DNA of 64,000 nt from contig NC_015740.1 in NCBI RefSeq assembly GCF_000219605.1, forward strand, positions 744,001 through 808,000, read 5' to 3'. This DNA is from Stutzerimonas stutzeri. GTDB taxonomy: Bacteria > Pseudomonadota > Gammaproteobacteria > Pseudomonadales > Pseudomonadaceae. Both the position numbers and the translations under genes were made by a program. The notes beneath the pieces are model-generated. The model ran no database searches, was not told the DNA's origin, and worked only from the letters and a program-made list of their open reading frames with translations. This document shows, one piece after another, positions 47,954 to 57,257 of the stretch (position 1 is its first letter; each line of letters opens with the position of its first letter).

Positions 47954-48930
47954 TTCCGCCGCTCCCGCCAAACCAGCCAAATGAACAATGGGGCTCCGAT
48001 CAGCGATGTCAGTACTCCAAGTTTGAGTTCGCGCCCTGGTGGTAACAGCCGGACGAGCAGGTCGGCGCACAGCACCAGCGTGGCACCAGCCAGCATCGAT
48101 GGGATCAGCAGACGATCGGGCCGGTGCTTGACCAACGGGCGCACCAGGTGGGGCACGATCAGCCCGACAAAACCTATGGCGCCGGCTACCGCCACCGCCG
48201 AGCCGACCAGCACCGCCGCCCCTAGCACGATCAGCCGGCTGCCGCGTTTGACGTTCAATCCGAGGCTTTGCGCAGCACGCTCGCCAAGACTGAGGCCATA
48301 CAGCAGCGGACGTTGGCGCAGAATCAGTAGTCCTCCGATCAGCAGGGCCGGCAGCAAGATGCGCAGGTGGTTCAGCCCACGTTCGGACACTGAGCCCAGC
48401 AGCCAGAACACCAGTTCCTGCATGGCATAGGGGTTGGGTGCGAAGTTCAGCAGCACCGCCAGCAGCGCACCGCTGACGGTGGATATTGCCAGCCCAGCCA
48501 TGATGACCATCGACGGACGCGAGGAGCCGGCCAAGGCGAGCATGAGGACGAGGGCAACGCCGGCTCCCAGTAACCCGGCCAGTGCTGGCGCCATCTCGCC
48601 GGCGAAGGACAGCAGACCGAAGTAGAACACCGCTGCTGCGCCGAGCGCCGCGCCCTGGCTGGCGCCGATGAGGCCCGGATCGGCCAGCGGATTGCGCAGC
48701 AGGCCCTGCAATGCGGCGCCGGAGAGACCCAGCGCCGCGCCGACACAGATGGCCAGCAACGTACGCGGCAGGCGAATGTCGCCAACCACGATGGCATCGA
48801 GCGTGTCCGAGCCGCGCAGCCAGTCGAGCAGGCCGCCGACCAGGCTGACAGAGGTCGAGCCCAGGCTCAGCGAAAGCAGGACGGCAATCAGCAATGCAAC
48901 GCCCAGCAGCGGCGTGATCAGTCGAGCCAT
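47944..48930 (-). CDS. btuC: Cobalamin ABC transporter permease (FecCD/BtuC family)
   Basis: A 328-residue inner-membrane protein with about ten helices. Family motifs RLPRTLLAICVGAALGLSGAALQGLLRNPLADP, here in the first third, and GAIGFVGLIVPHLVRPLV are exact. I chose ATG 48930 (MARLITPLLGVALL). It overlaps the binding protein gene by 13 bases and btuD by 10, a tightly coupled import operon. Confidence 0.9.
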   Translation of the reverse strand: MARLITPLLGVALLIAVLLSLSLGSTSVSLVGGLLDWLRGSDTLDAIVVGDIRLPRTLLAICVGAALGLSGAALQGLLRNPLADPGLIGASQGAALGAAAVFYFGLLSFAGEMAPALAGLLGAGVALVLMLALAGSSRPSMVIMAGLAISTVSGALLAVLLNFAPNPYAMQELVFWLLGSVSERGLNHLRILLPALLIGGLLILRQRPLLYGLSLGERAAQSLGLNVKRGSRLIVLGAAVLVGSAVAVAGAIGFVGLIVPHLVRPLVKHRPDRLLIPSMLAGATLVLCADLLVRLLPPGRELKLGVLTSLIGAPLFIWLVWRERRKWS

Positions 48931-49691
48931 TGGTGCAGTTGTCCTATCAGGTCCCAGGTCCAGGGCCCCGGGCATTGCCAGCGCCAGTAATCGGTGGCTA
49001 ACCAGCGTTCAGGCGGTACGGCCCTGGCCAGTGCCGGATGCTCGGCAAATTGATTGGCCAGCGCACGATGTGCAGGCGCGGCCCAGAGGATGGCGTCCGG
49101 TGGATCGCTGACGATGCTTTCCAGATCCAGGCGCAGGTAGCCGGGCTCGGTCAGGTAGTTGCTCCAACCGGCATGCTCGAGAATCTCGTGTTCCAGCGTG
49201 CCGGTGCCTGTTCCGATGCCATTTGAGCCGAGCAGCAACAGGCGCTGGGGCCTGGTAGGGCGGCGATGTGGCGCGGGTACTTCGCTAGCGAGCGCTTCGG
49301 ACAGTTGCAGATGACGCAAAAACTGTTTTTCGTATGCCACCACCTGCTGCAGAGTCAGCGGCAGCGCCAGCACTTCCACGCGCACGCCCAGGCTCTGCAG
49401 CCGTTGGCGCAACATGACCGCAGCATATTGGCCGACCAGCACCAGGTCTGGCCGCAGCGCATAGATGCTCTCCAGGCTGCCGTCGTGCAATGGCCACTCG
49501 GGGCCGATCCAGTCGATGGGGTAGCGCTTCTGGAGCGCGGACAGGGCTGCCACGTTTTGCCGGTCGGCATGATGCGCCACCAGCCAGTCCAGGCACAGAT
49601 CGAGGGACAGGATGCGCTGGGGCGTCGCTGCCAGAACCCAGCTTGGTAATGCCAGCAACATGATCAGCAGAGCAATCGCCAGGCGCAGCAT
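48918..49691 (-). CDS. ABC transporter substrate-binding protein of the btu operon
   Basis: A 257-residue periplasmic protein: signal peptide (1-21), first lobe RILSLDLCLDWLVAHHADRQNV, ALRPDLVLVG strand, helical backbone, second lobe with a Trp-rich end (WLATDYWRWQCPGPWTWD). It is more divergent than the BtuF-like protein at 45814 but is encoded next to btuC, so it is the likely partner of BtuCD. Substrate inferred from the riboswitch and btuB. Confidence 0.8.
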   Translation of the reverse strand: MLRLAIALLIMLLALPSWVLAATPQRILSLDLCLDWLVAHHADRQNVAALSALQKRYPIDWIGPEWPLHDGSLESIYALRPDLVLVGQYAAVMLRQRLQSLGVRVEVLALPLTLQQVVAYEKQFLRHLQLSEALASEVPAPHRRPTRPQRLLLLGSNGIGTGTGTLEHEILEHAGWSNYLTEPGYLRLDLESIVSDPPDAILWAAPAHRALANQFAEHPALARAVPPERWLATDYWRWQCPGPWTWDLIGQLHQWLD

Positions 49692-49710
49692 GGAGAAGCC
49701 TTATCAGGGG

Positions 49711-49733
49711 CGCCCTGGCGCTACGCCAGGGCG
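49711..49733 (-). other. Intercistronic hairpin between btuB and the SBP gene
   Basis: A 10-bp GC-rich stem (49711-49720 with 49724-49733) with a 3-base loop and no U-tract in the direction of transcription. It could stabilise the btuB message or reduce downstream expression. Confidence 0.5.
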
Positions 49734-49768
49734 GGATCTTGCCGGCTGAGCCGACGACCTCGGTGAGG

Positions 49769-51676
49769 TTACAGTTGGGGTATCCAGGTCATGCCGACCA
49801 TCACGCTTGCCGGTGTTTCCCGGTAGCCGTATTCCTGGCCGTTGTGGCTGTACACCAGGCGGCTATAGTCCTTGTCCAGCACGTTGGCCAGCTTCATGTC
49901 GAAGGCCAGCTCGCTGCTGGCCTGCCAACTGGCGCGCAGGTCCAGAACACCGTAACCGGGCAGTTCTGATGTGTTGGCGGCGTTACCGTAGCTGCTGCTG
50001 ACGGCAGCGAAGCTGGCACCGACGCCGAAATCGCCGAACTGACGATCAACATTCAGGTTCAGGGTGCGCTTGGCGCGGTTGGACAGGGTGTGGCCATTTT
50101 CGCGGTTACGTGGATCGATGACGCTGATACCCAAATCCCCGTGCCAGCCGAAAAGCTCCTGCCTGAGGACCGCTTCGAAGCCGTTGACCCGGGCCCGGTC
50201 GGTGTTTTCCGTGGTGCTTTCCCACGTCACCGGATCGCTCACGATGGTAATCAGGTCGCGAAAATCCGTGCGATACAACGAAGTTTCCAGGCGCGTGCTC
50301 GGGCTGAGCTGGCTACGCCATTGCAGTTCATAGCTGCGGGATCTTTCCGGTTTCAAGTCCGGATTGCCTTGGTAGCCGCCATCCAGTGGCCAGTAAAGAT
50401 CGGCAAAGGTCGGTACACGGAAGCCTTCGGCGTAGGACAGGATCAGCTGGTTGTCCGCATCGAGCTGGTAGCTAAGCGCCCCATTGAAGGTGCTCTCGTT
50501 GCCGAATTGCTGGTTATCATCGTGGCGCATGCCCAGTTCGGTGCCGAAGCGCTGGCCCTGAAAGCTGTGCTGGGCAAAGACTGCCTTGTTGTCGCGGCTG
50601 TCGACGCCGAAATCATTGCTGCTGCGGACCTTGTCATTCAGATAGTCGGCACCCAGGCGCAGGCTATGGCCATCGCCCAGCGTCAGGGTATTGAGCCAGT
50701 TGGCCGAGTCGCGATAGCTGTTGTTGACCGTACTGCCGGGGAACAGCTTGTCGAAGTTTTCCTGCTTGTCTTCGCTGTGGCCGAGTTCGATACGGCTGCG
50801 CCAGACATCGTTGATGCGCCCGTCCAGCCAGGTGGTGGTGGTGCTGACGCTGTACTCGTCGTAGGGCTCGGCAGGGAACGTCAGGAAGGTGCTTGGATCC
50901 CAACGCCCGAAGGGGTTATCGATCTCTGTCTTGCCTCGCTGATCCAGTACGGTAAAACCGGCTTGCAGGTCGTCGCTGAGCTGGTGGCTCAAGCTGAGCG
51001 CCAGGGAGCGGTTGCGGTAGGCGTCATGGTCCGCATCACTGGCGTAAGAGGTGCGGGTGCGGTCGATACCGGCGGTTTCTTCCAGCCCGGCGGACAGGCT
51101 GAAGCGGGTGCGCTCATCGCCACCGGACAGGCCAAGGGTGCGCTCCCAGGTATTGTCGCTGCCGCCGGCGATGCGTACGTAGGGGCGCAGTTCTTGGCCT
51201 TCACCTCGGCGGGTGAAGATCTGAATCACGCCGCCCATGGCATCGGCTCCATGAATGGCCGAACGCGATCCGCGCAGAACCTCGATGCGCTCGATCTGAT
51301 CGATACTGAGAAACTGCAACGCCGCACCACCAGCGGTAGCCGAGCCCGCTCGTACACCGTCGATCAACACCAGCGTCTGAGCCGTGCTCGTACCGCGGAC
51401 ATAAAGGCCATAGCCGGCGCCGCGGCCTCCGTAGTTGGCAACCTGAACACCGGGCACCTGCGTCAACAGTTGGGGCACGCTGGCCGGACGTAACCGCTCG
51501 ATATCCGCACGGGTGAACACGGTACTGGCGGCGCTGCTGTCACTGCGCTGTTCCACATCGCGATTGGCCGTGATCAACGTATCGGAGAGCTTTAGTGCGT
51601 CCTCGCGGGACGATGTCTGAGCTAATGCCAAGCTGGGCGTCAGGGCAACGGCCAGTGCCAAGCGGGATAATTTCAT
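49769..51676 (-). CDS. btuB: TonB-dependent vitamin B12 receptor
   Basis: A 635-residue outer-membrane receptor: signal peptide (1-19), a TonB-box-like segment (LSDTLITA, about 30-37), plug domain (about 45-165; IDGVRAGSATAGGA, RIEVLRGSRSAIHGADAMGGVI) and a 22-strand barrel. I chose ATG 51676 (MKLSRLALAVALTPSLALA). The preceding cobalamin riboswitch makes the BtuB assignment firm. The TonB, ExbB and ExbD at 26.7-28.4 kb could energise it. Confidence 0.94.
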   Translation of the reverse strand: MKLSRLALAVALTPSLALAQTSSREDALKLSDTLITANRDVEQRSDSSAASTVFTRADIERLRPASVPQLLTQVPGVQVANYGGRGAGYGLYVRGTSTAQTLVLIDGVRAGSATAGGAALQFLSIDQIERIEVLRGSRSAIHGADAMGGVIQIFTRRGEGQELRPYVRIAGGSDNTWERTLGLSGGDERTRFSLSAGLEETAGIDRTRTSYASDADHDAYRNRSLALSLSHQLSDDLQAGFTVLDQRGKTEIDNPFGRWDPSTFLTFPAEPYDEYSVSTTTTWLDGRINDVWRSRIELGHSEDKQENFDKLFPGSTVNNSYRDSANWLNTLTLGDGHSLRLGADYLNDKVRSSNDFGVDSRDNKAVFAQHSFQGQRFGTELGMRHDDNQQFGNESTFNGALSYQLDADNQLILSYAEGFRVPTFADLYWPLDGGYQGNPDLKPERSRSYELQWRSQLSPSTRLETSLYRTDFRDLITIVSDPVTWESTTENTDRARVNGFEAVLRQELFGWHGDLGISVIDPRNRENGHTLSNRAKRTLNLNVDRQFGDFGVGASFAAVSSSYGNAANTSELPGYGVLDLRASWQASSELAFDMKLANVLDKDYSRLVYSHNGQEYGYRETPASVMVGMTWIPQL

Positions 51677-51686
51677 CGGTAAAGAT

Positions 51687-51715
51687 TCCTCAAAAGATTT
51701 CAGCACTTTTGAGGA
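51687..51715 (-). promoter_or_regulatory. RBS-sequestering hairpin before btuB
   Basis: A 10-bp stem (51706-51715 with 51687-51696). On the minus strand its 3' arm ends in TGAGGA, the ribosome binding site, 10 bases before the btuB ATG. It is a plausible off-state of the cobalamin riboswitch acting on translation. Confidence 0.65.
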
Positions 51716-51769
51716 GGGCAGGAACAAGCGCGGGGGATGACGGGCAGCAGCGCTTGACGGTGCTGCCCT

Positions 51770-51960
51770 CCGCAACACCAGTCGAATCCGTCAGGCCGGT
51801 CTCCGGGCTGTCGACACGCATCACGCTCACCTTCCCATGTCGGAACACAGTGGCTGTGGAGCGGACGGCGATCCCTGGGGATCGCGGTCGATTACCGTTG
51901 CGGGGGCAGCGCCGGCCTTGCTCATCGAGCGCACCGGCTTCCCGTTTAATGCGGACCTTG
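51770..51960 (-). ncRNA. Cobalamin riboswitch
   Basis: On the minus strand the conserved elements follow in order: GGGAAGCCGGTG (near 51944), GGCGCTGCCCCCGCAAC (near 51912-51896) with GGTAA after it, a CACTGTG...GGGAAGGTGA segment, and the B12 box AGCCCGGAGACCGGCC (near 51812-51797). It lies 90 bases upstream of btuB and should shut off the btuB-SBP-btuC-btuD-PduO-like operon when adenosylcobalamin is plentiful. Exact ends are approximate. The 276 bases between it and sbcC hold no gene that I can support. Confidence 0.93.
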
Positions 51961-52236
51961 CGGTCGTGCACACCTGGGCGGATAAGAAAACGCGCGAACC
52001 TTACGGCTGGTGCTGGGGAAACACAAGCGGACGAATGGCCGCAAGGACAGTGGTATCCAAGCAAAGCCGCGTCCCAGGCCGCTCGAACGTTGCTCGAAAA
52101 AACATCCAGCCGCGATGGTGCGCAATGTTCAGCGATCGGCGCTGACTTGCGGGCGCCTACATTGGGCTCGAAGCCGCCGAGGTCGTGCCGACTGTCGCCA
52201 AGCGACGGCGGCATGTCCGCGCGACAGCGCCGAGCT

Positions 52237-55200
52237 TTATGAAAGCCCCCCGACAATCTGTAGATCACTCTGCCCATTGCCCTGCCGGCGCACCTGGATC
52301 TGCACTGGAATGCGCTCGTGCATTTCCGCCACATGGGAGATCACCGCCACCTTGCGGCCCTGGGCCTGCAGCGAATCCAGCGCGTCCATGGCGATTTGCA
52401 GCGACTCGGGATCGAGGCTGCCGAAGCCTTCGTCGATAAACAGCGACTCGATCCTGAGCTTGCTCGAGGCCATCGAGGCCAGGCCCAGCGCCAGGGCCAG
52501 CGAAACGAGAAAGGTCTCGCCGCCGGACAGCGAATGCACCGAGCGCAGTTCGTCACCCATTTCGGTATCCATCACCAGCAACCCCAGCGGGCTGCCGCCG
52601 CGCTTGAGCCGATAGCGCCGCGCCAGTTGGCGCAGCTGCACGTTGGCGTGCTGCACCAACAGGTCGAGGTTGTAGGCCTGGGCGATCTTGCGGAACGCAC
52701 CGCCGTCGCTCGAACCGATCAGCGCGGCGATGCGTCCCCAGCGCTGATGCTCGGCCCGCGCCGCGTCGATCTGGGTGAGCAGCTCCTGGCTCTGACTGCG
52801 GCGTTTGTCGTCGTCGATCAGCTGGGCGCGGGTTTCCGCACAGCGTTGATCGGCCTGCTCGCACTGCTGCAGCTGCTCGGCATAGCGCTGTTGCAGCTGC
52901 TCGGTATCCGGGGCGTCGCTCTGCTGCTGTTTGTGCAGGTTCAGGCGGTTGAGGCAACCGTCGAGACGCTCGCGACAGCGGGTCAGGGTTTCGGCGTTCT
53001 GTTGCAGGCGCTGGCGCGCCTCGGCAATCAGCTGGTCATCCATGTGCAGCAGCTGGGCGAGGGTGGCGTCGTCCAGCTGCGGGTGGCTGGTGCGCCATGT
53101 GGCCAGTTCCGCTTTCAGCGCGTCGCGTTCCTGTTCCAGTTCGGCTTGGCGCTGGCGACAGTTCTGCTGCTCGCTGTGCAGTCGCGTCAGGCCAACCTTG
53201 CTCTCGTTGAGCTGCCGATCGATCTCGGCCTGGGTTTGCCGCGCAGCCTGGATGGTCGCGTCCAGCTGCTGTTGCCAGGCGCTGGCGCTGGTCTGTTCGC
53301 CAAGGCTGGTACGCAGCGCCTGCTGGCAGGCCAGCAGCAGTTTCTCGCGCTCGGTCAGTCGTGCGCTGCAGCTTTCCTGTTTCTCCTGGCGATGGCGTTG
53401 TTGCAACTGCTCGTCGCTGCGGCGCTGCTCGCACTGGCGCAGCTCCTCGGCCAGCTCGGTCTGCGCCTGCAGTTGCTGTAGCCGCGTGGCGATGCTGACG
53501 TCCAACTGCAGAAAGGTCTGCGCCGGATTTTCACGCCAGCGCTGCAGTTGCTCGACGGGCAACAGTTCGGCGAAGGCCGCCAGCTCCTCGTCGAGCTGTT
53601 GGCTGTCGCGGGCCAGGGCATCGTGCTGGCGGGCGAGTTGCTGGGTCGCCTCGACGCAGGCCTCGCGCGCGGCCTGCCAGGCCTGCTGCAGGGTTTCGCT
53701 GCGCTGTTGCAGCGCGAGCAGTTGCTGCTGACGCTGGCTGGTGTTGGCGATCTGGTCTTTGAGTGTCGTCAGCTGCGCTTCCAGCCATTGCGAACGCTCG
53801 GCTTCCGGCTGCTCAAGCAATCGCGTGTGTGCGGGCAGGGCGAGGAGGCGCGGTGCCAGGGCCTGCAGCTGCGCCTCCACTTCGCCCTGGCGTTGTTGCG
53901 TCTGGCGCAACTGCGTGCTGAGCGCGACATGGCGATCCCGCAGTTCCTGCAGACACTGGTCCTGTTCCTGCAGCGACTGGCGAGCGCGCGCGGCTTCGCT
54001 GTCGTCGTGCTGATCTAGGCTGGCGACCAGCGCGTCGGTCTGCTGCCAGGGATGCTCGTCGCTGCCGCAGACCGGGCAGGGCTCGCCGGGAACGAGTGCC
54101 GCACGCAGCGCTTCGACATTCTCGCTGCGTGCCAGGCGTTGGCGTTCGAGCAGGGCGAGGGTGACCTTGAGCGCCTGCTCGGCAGCATCACGGTCACTGC
54201 GAAGCTGTTTGCCCTGAGGTACCAGGCTGTCCAGCTCGGCCTGCTGGCGGATGTGGGCGTCGCTCAGTGCGCGCTGGCTGGCGGTGAGCGTGAGCTGCTG
54301 CGCCCAGAGTTCGCGCAGGGCCTCGGTTTCGCGCTCGGCCTGGCGCCATTCGTCGAGCTGTCGATGCAGACCGGCCAGCTGTTCGGCCAGCCCTAGTTCG
54401 CTGTCGCGCTCGCGTTGCAGATTGTCCAGCGCCTCGCGCGCCTGGCTTTGTCGGGTTTCGGCAGCCTTGGCCTGCGCTTCCAGTGCCGGGAGTTCGCCCT
54501 GACCTTGCTGCAGCCGCGCCGCCAGCTGGACGGCCTGTTGCAGACGCGGACGGTAACCGCCCCAGGCTGCACAAAGTGGTTGCAGCGCTGCGCTCGTCTC
54601 GAGTTGCTGCGTCAGCGTTGCTAGCTGTTCGGCGGCGCGCTGTTGCTGCTCGGCGAGCTGCTTGAGCGTTGCCTCGCCGGTGCTCGCCGCGGCATCGGCC
54701 TGGACGCTTTCTTCGCGGATCGAGGCGAGGTCGGCGTTCAGATGCTGTAGGCGTTCTTCTTCACGGCGCGCCTGGACGAGCCGCGGCTCGGCGTCCTGGC
54801 GCGCCTGTTCGGCCGCACGCAGGACGTTGCCGGCCGCTTCGCACTCGCACTGCAAGGTGTCGAGACGTTGCTGCAGGCTTTGCGCCTCGTGCTGCAGGCG
54901 AGCGAGGCTGTCGGCGGCCTTGCCCAGCAGCGGTTCGAGTTCCTGCTGGCGGAGAAAGCGGTGGCGCTGCGGTGCGAGCCGTTCGAACAGGTCGAGAATA
55001 CGGCGGGCCTCGGTCAGGCTCTCGCGCTCGCCTTCGGCGTCCTGCAGCTGCTGGCGTGCGGCTTCGCGCTCGTTTTCCAGGCGCTGCAGTTCGCTGAGCC
55101 ATTGCCGCTGGGCTTCCAGCTCCTTGAGCTGCTGTTGCAGCTTCTTCAATTCTTCGAGCTGGGCCTGATGTTCGCGCTCCAGTACTTCACGCTGCTCGGG

Positions 55201-55890
55201 CTCCAGCGGCTGCAGGCCGCCGGCCTGCTGTTCAAGGCGAGTCAGGCTCTCCTTCGCCTGCTTGGCGGCCTCGAACGCGGCCTGGCCGAGCCGGCTGTAG
55301 AGGCCGGTATCGGTGAGCTTTTCCAGCAGGGTGCCGCGCTCGTTGTCGTCGGCCTTGAGGAAGGCGGAAAACTCGCTCTGCGCCAGCAGCACGGCGCGGG
55401 TGAACTGCGCCAGGGTCAGCCCAAGGCGGGCTTCGAGCAGTTCCTTGAATTCGCGTTTCTTGCCGCTGGCCAGGAGCGTGCCGCTGTCGAGATCCGTAAG
55501 GCTCTGGCTGCTGGCCTGCAGGCGGCCGTCGACCTTCTCGCGGGCGCGCTTGACCTCCCAGCGTGCGCGGTAGCGGTGGCCGTCGACGCCGACGAAATCG
55601 ACCTCGGCGTAGCCGCTGCCACAACCGCGGCGCAGCAGGTTGCGCTCGTCGCCGCCGCCGATTTCGGCCTCCACGTCGGGGACCTTGTTCAGCGGTGAGA
55701 CGCTGTCGAGCCGGGGTGTGCTGCCAAATAGCGCGAGGCACAGGGCGTCGAGGATGGTGCTCTTGCCCGCACCTGTAGGCCCGGTGATGGCGAACAGGCC
55801 AGCGCTGGCCAGGGGTTCGGCGGTGAAATCGATGATCTGTTCGCCGGCCAAGGAGGCCAGGTTCTTCAGGCGGATGGCGAGGATTTTCAT
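52237..55890 (-). CDS. sbcC: Exonuclease subunit SbcC
   Basis: A 1217-residue SMC-like ATPase. Walker A GPTGAGKST is at 37-45; two long coiled coils flank the zinc hook EPCPVCGSDEHP near residue 604; the C-terminal lobe has LSGGETFLVSLALALGLA and Walker B LFIDEGFGSLD. With SbcD it cleaves hairpins and blocked DNA ends. It is longer than E. coli SbcC (about 1050), mainly in the Gln-rich coiled coils. It overlaps sbcD by 4 bases. Confidence 0.96.
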   Translation of the reverse strand: MKILAIRLKNLASLAGEQIIDFTAEPLASAGLFAITGPTGAGKSTILDALCLALFGSTPRLDSVSPLNKVPDVEAEIGGGDERNLLRRGCGSGYAEVDFVGVDGHRYRARWEVKRAREKVDGRLQASSQSLTDLDSGTLLASGKKREFKELLEARLGLTLAQFTRAVLLAQSEFSAFLKADDNERGTLLEKLTDTGLYSRLGQAAFEAAKQAKESLTRLEQQAGGLQPLEPEQREVLEREHQAQLEELKKLQQQLKELEAQRQWLSELQRLENEREAARQQLQDAEGERESLTEARRILDLFERLAPQRHRFLRQQELEPLLGKAADSLARLQHEAQSLQQRLDTLQCECEAAGNVLRAAEQARQDAEPRLVQARREEERLQHLNADLASIREESVQADAAASTGEATLKQLAEQQQRAAEQLATLTQQLETSAALQPLCAAWGGYRPRLQQAVQLAARLQQGQGELPALEAQAKAAETRQSQAREALDNLQRERDSELGLAEQLAGLHRQLDEWRQAERETEALRELWAQQLTLTASQRALSDAHIRQQAELDSLVPQGKQLRSDRDAAEQALKVTLALLERQRLARSENVEALRAALVPGEPCPVCGSDEHPWQQTDALVASLDQHDDSEAARARQSLQEQDQCLQELRDRHVALSTQLRQTQQRQGEVEAQLQALAPRLLALPAHTRLLEQPEAERSQWLEAQLTTLKDQIANTSQRQQQLLALQQRSETLQQAWQAAREACVEATQQLARQHDALARDSQQLDEELAAFAELLPVEQLQRWRENPAQTFLQLDVSIATRLQQLQAQTELAEELRQCEQRRSDEQLQQRHRQEKQESCSARLTEREKLLLACQQALRTSLGEQTSASAWQQQLDATIQAARQTQAEIDRQLNESKVGLTRLHSEQQNCRQRQAELEQERDALKAELATWRTSHPQLDDATLAQLLHMDDQLIAEARQRLQQNAETLTRCRERLDGCLNRLNLHKQQQSDAPDTEQLQQRYAEQLQQCEQADQRCAETRAQLIDDDKRRSQSQELLTQIDAARAEHQRWGRIAALIGSSDGGAFRKIAQAYNLDLLVQHANVQLRQLARRYRLKRGGSPLGLLVMDTEMGDELRSVHSLSGGETFLVSLALALGLASMASSKLRIESLFIDEGFGSLDPESLQIAMDALDSLQAQGRKVAVISHVAEMHERIPVQIQVRRQGNGQSDLQIVGGLS

Positions 55891-57122
55891 CGCTCAATCT
55901 CCTCATGGGCGAACTCGACTCGTTGCAGCAAAGTGGCGAAATCGTCCAGCGCCTGCTCGTCCGCCGGGTTGCCGTACTGTTCTTCCCAGGCGCGGGCGAA
56001 CAGCTCCTGCGGGGTGATCTGGTCGAGACCGAGCAGCACTTCCGATTCCGTCTCGCCGCGCTTGCCGGCGTATTCACTGGCGATGCGCACCAAGCGGCAG
56101 GCCTTGCCGGTGATCGCGGTTTCGATGCGCTGGCGCAGGTCCGGCAGCGGCTCGTCGAGCAGCACGCGTACCTCCAGCCAGGGCAGGTTGTCGTCGAACA
56201 GACCGGTGGGCGGCAGCGCTTCCAGCGCGGTGATCACGTCGGCTAGCGGGGCGCGGCCGATGCGGATCATTTCCACCGCGCGCGGCACCGGCAGGCTGTC
56301 GACCTGTTTCAGGGCCTCGCCATCGAGTTCGACCAGCAGCACCTGATGCGGGTAGTTCACCTCGGCAAAGGACAGCGGCAGCGGCGAGCCGCTGTAGCGG
56401 ATGCGCGCCTGCCCGGCGACCTGCTGCGGCTTGTGCAGGTGGCCGAGGGCGACGTAGGCGACCGATTCGGGAAACAGGCTGGCCGGCAGCGCTTCGGCGC
56501 TGCCGATAACGATATTGCGCTCGGACTCCTCCGAGACCGCGCCGCCGGCCATGTGCGCGTGGCTCATGGCGACCAGCGCCTGGCCGGGCTGGCGTGCGGT
56601 TTCGGCGGCGGCGATGAGGCGTTCATGCACCTGACGGATGCCGGCCATATAGTCGTCGCCCAGCGTCATTCCGGTGACTTCGGCCGGACGCAGGAAGGGC
56701 AGGGTGAGACACCAGGCGGCGGTGTTGCCATTGGCGTCATGCAGCGGTACGAGCAGACGCTGGTGATCCAGCTGGCCCTCGGCGACCCAGCTGATGCGTC
56801 CCACGGCATGGGCGTTGAGGCGCCTCATTAGCGGTGCCGGCAGCTCGATGCGCCCGCCCGAGTCGTGGTTGCCGGCGATCATCACGATGTCCAGCTGCGG
56901 GAGCTTTTCGTGGGCGCGGACGATGAAGTCGTAGAGGCGCTCCTGGGCCTTGAGTGGCGGGTTGACCGTGTCGAACACGTCGCCGGCGATCAGCAGGGCG
57001 TCGGCGCGGTGGACTACCAGCTGGTCGAGCAGCCAGGCGAGGAACTGCGCGTGTTCGTGGTCGCGGTCCTGGCCGTGGAGGGTCTGGCCGAGGTGCCAGT
57101 CGGAGGTGTGGATCAGGCGCAT
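55887..57122 (-). CDS. sbcD: Exonuclease subunit SbcD
   Basis: A 411-residue Mre11-type nuclease. All metallophosphoesterase motifs are visible: TSDWHLG (Asp8, His10), AGDVFD, AGNHD, MSHAHMAGG and ALGHLH. The C-terminal capping part is complete. Translated upstream of, and coupled to, sbcC. The 1-kb region before its start holds the inverted-repeat element. Confidence 0.96.
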   Translation of the reverse strand: MRLIHTSDWHLGQTLHGQDRDHEHAQFLAWLLDQLVVHRADALLIAGDVFDTVNPPLKAQERLYDFIVRAHEKLPQLDIVMIAGNHDSGGRIELPAPLMRRLNAHAVGRISWVAEGQLDHQRLLVPLHDANGNTAAWCLTLPFLRPAEVTGMTLGDDYMAGIRQVHERLIAAAETARQPGQALVAMSHAHMAGGAVSEESERNIVIGSAEALPASLFPESVAYVALGHLHKPQQVAGQARIRYSGSPLPLSFAEVNYPHQVLLVELDGEALKQVDSLPVPRAVEMIRIGRAPLADVITALEALPPTGLFDDNLPWLEVRVLLDEPLPDLRQRIETAITGKACRLVRIASEYAGKRGETESEVLLGLDQITPQELFARAWEEQYGNPADEQALDDFATLLQRVEFAHEEIER

Positions 57123-57257
57123 GGGCTCAGGCTCATTGTGTGCGGGCGCCGCGGCGAACCGCTGGCGTGGGATGGGCGGTGGGTGGTTGCGTCGGATGTA
57201 AAGGCTTGTGGGCGCGGTTGGATGTGGCTGTCACTTATCGTGCTGGTATGACGCGCT

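Noticed and set aside
51690..52334. 214-codon minus-strand frame over the cobalamin riboswitch
   Set aside because: The sequence is explained by conserved riboswitch elements; the translation has no protein-like features.
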